From: Candidatus Eiseniibacteriota bacterium | Lineage (GTDB): Bacteria > Eisenbacteria > RBG-16-71-46 > CAIMUX01 > VGJL01 | Length of the DNA: 7,686 bases | Direction: 5' to 3' | Assembly (NCBI GenBank): GCA_014729455.1 | Contig: WJJW01000043.1 | Location: 1 to 7,686 of the forward strand | Shown: piece by piece, positions 6,640-7,686 of the stretch | Numbering within the stretch: position 1 is the stretch's first letter | Layout: each line of letters starts with the position of its first letter | Translations under genes and position numbers: made by a program | The notes under the pieces: model-generated | What the model saw: the letters and a program-made list of their open reading frames with translations, nothing else | What the model was told of the DNA's origin: nothing | Database searches by the model: none

Positions 6640-7686
6640 ATGCGGCGTTTCCGCATCCTGCTTCGGTTCTGTTTCGCTTTCGCACTCTTCGGCCTGCCCG
6701 TGATCGTCCACGGCGGCCCGGTCAATCCCGACATCTCCGTGATCGGGGACACCCGGGCGCTCTGGGACGACCGGACCGAGGAGGTGGAGCTGGTCTTCGA
6801 GGAGGTCGAGGTCGGCTTCGCCGGCCCGTTGAACCCGTACGCCAGCGCCGAGATCTACCTCGCGATCCACGGGGTCGAGGGGATCGAGGTGGAGGAGGCG
6901 AAGCTCCAGCTCGATCGCTACCTTCCGGCCGGGTTCGGCGTCACGGCCGGCCGCGCCCTCCTCGACTTCGGGCAGCTCAACCAGGTGCATCCGCACGCCT
7001 ATCCGTTCGTCGACCGCCCGTTGATGCACACGGCGTTCTTCGGGGACGACGGGGTCCTCGACGTGATCGGCCGTCTCGACTGGATCGCGCCGCTGCAGCC
7101 GGTGACGCTCCGCGCGTCGGCGGGCGCGGTCCGCGGGGATCTCTTCCTCGGCGGGCACCACCATGGGGAGGGGGAGCACGCCCACGAGAAGCGGGCCGAC
7201 GAGGAGGATCCCGAGGAGGAGGCCGCCCCGACGCTCGGCGCGAGCGGACGGGTCGAGCTGTTCGCCGAGCCGAGCCGGAACGTCTCGTTCCTCGTGGGCG
7301 GATCGGTGCTCCACGGCGAGCACGATCCGCACGAGGAAGCGAAGGCGACCTGGGGGACGGTCGACGGCAAGGTCCGGTTCGATCTCGGTCCGCAGCGGAA
7401 CCTCATCCTCAACGCCGAAGCGGTCTTGGGGTCGCTGGATGCCGCCGAGGAGGCGCCGGCGTCGGATCCGAGCGGCTGGTTCGCGGCGGCCGACCTGCGC
7501 CTCGACCGGCGGTGGAACTTCGGCGCCTTCGCCGAGTCGGCCACCGAGCGGCTCGAGGACGAGCACCGGACGAACCGGTTCGGCGGCTTCGTCGGGATGG
7601 CCCTGATGGAGGAGACGACCTTGTTCCGCCTCGTCGCCCGGTCGACCGATCCGGAGGAGGGGGAGCGCTCGACGGAGATCCTGCTC
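6640..7686 (+). CDS. His-rich outer-membrane protein of the zinc-linked family (partial, 3' end outside window)
   Basis: The frame is open for 349 codons to the window edge with no stop. Residues 1-26 form a signal peptide (Arg-rich start, hydrophobic RFCFAFALFGLPVIV). The mature start NPDISVIGDTRALW and a stretch at about 105-130 (LDFGQLNQVHPHAYPFVDRPL) followed by FFGDDGVLDVIGRLDWIAP resemble proteins often annotated, from memory, as zinc-regulated outer-membrane receptors or hypothetical metal-related porin-like proteins. A His/acidic segment at 171-194 (GGHHHGEGEHAHEK, then Asp/Glu-rich) and HGEHDPHEE at 225-232 could bind Zn, Cu or Ni. Alternating polar and nonpolar stretches from about 195 on suggest beta strands of a barrel. 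No TonB box or plug domain is evident. The role in metal uptake or sensing is inferred; the family resemblance is moderate to good. Confidence 0.75.
   Translation, partial: MRRFRILLRFCFAFALFGLPVIVHGGPVNPDISVIGDTRALWDDRTEEVELVFEEVEVGFAGPLNPYASAEIYLAIHGVEGIEVEEAKLQLDRYLPAGFGVTAGRALLDFGQLNQVHPHAYPFVDRPLMHTAFFGDDGVLDVIGRLDWIAPLQPVTLRASAGAVRGDLFLGGHHHGEGEHAHEKRADEEDPEEEAAPTLGASGRVELFAEPSRNVSFLVGGSVLHGEHDPHEEAKATWGTVDGKVRFDLGPQRNLILNAEAVLGSLDAAEEAPASDPSGWFAAADLRLDRRWNFGAFAESATERLEDEHRTNRFGGFVGMALMEETTLFRLVARSTDPEEGERSTEILL

Noticed and set aside
5593..6752. Overlapping minus-strand frames of about 320 codons (5593-6558, 5781-6752)
   Set aside because: Arg/Ser/Pro/Gly-rich products opposite grpE, the small exported gene and the outer-membrane start; composition is that of shadow frames.
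7163..7606. 147-codon frame inside the outer-membrane gene
   Set aside because: Arg/Ser-rich out-of-frame shadow; the frame from 6640 stays open with family-like features.

Overview
The window looks like chromosome from a high-GC Gram-negative bacterium. Codons end mostly in G or C, and the last gene encodes an apparent outer-membrane protein. No phage, insertion sequence, CRISPR, rRNA or tRNA is visible. The lysyl-tRNA synthetase carries a KEKDGQ-type insertion and a NEGMDR motif 2 that, from memory, resemble enzymes of the Bacteroidetes/FCB group. With the high GC this hints at an uncultured high-GC FCB-like lineage (for example Eisenbacteria or Gemmatimonadota). Myxococcota or Acidobacteriota are not excluded; the assignment is an inference.

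Layout, all on the + strand: (1) 1-267, C-terminal end of an endonuclease III-like DNA glycosylase with its Fe-S cysteines. (2) 332-1846, lysS. (3) 1843-2829, a sigma-54 activator made only of an AAA+ domain and a Fis-type HTH, overlapping lysS by 4 bp. (4) 2830-3051, a 222-bp control region with a sigma-54 (-24/-12) promoter-like element, a -10-like box, a dyad at its upstream edge and a GC-only hairpin abutting the dnaK ribosome binding site. (5) 3052-6019, chaperone operon dnaK - DUF1844 gene - grpE, tightly packed. (6) 6020-6216, a gap with a weak hairpin and an isolated TTGACA. (7) 6217-6564, a small exported protein with CxxC motifs. (8) 6640 to the window end, a signal-peptide-bearing, His-rich protein of the zinc-linked outer-membrane family, cut by the window edge.

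DnaK and GrpE form one chaperone cycle: GrpE is the nucleotide exchange factor for DnaK. The order dnaK then grpE, with a DUF1844 protein between them and no dnaJ or hrcA nearby, is not the common arrangement. The most interesting hypothesis is that the chaperone operon is controlled by the adjacent sigma-54 activator through the -24/-12 element at 2957-2972, instead of by HrcA/CIRCE or sigma-32. The last two genes look like a separate metal-handling (probably zinc or copper) unit.
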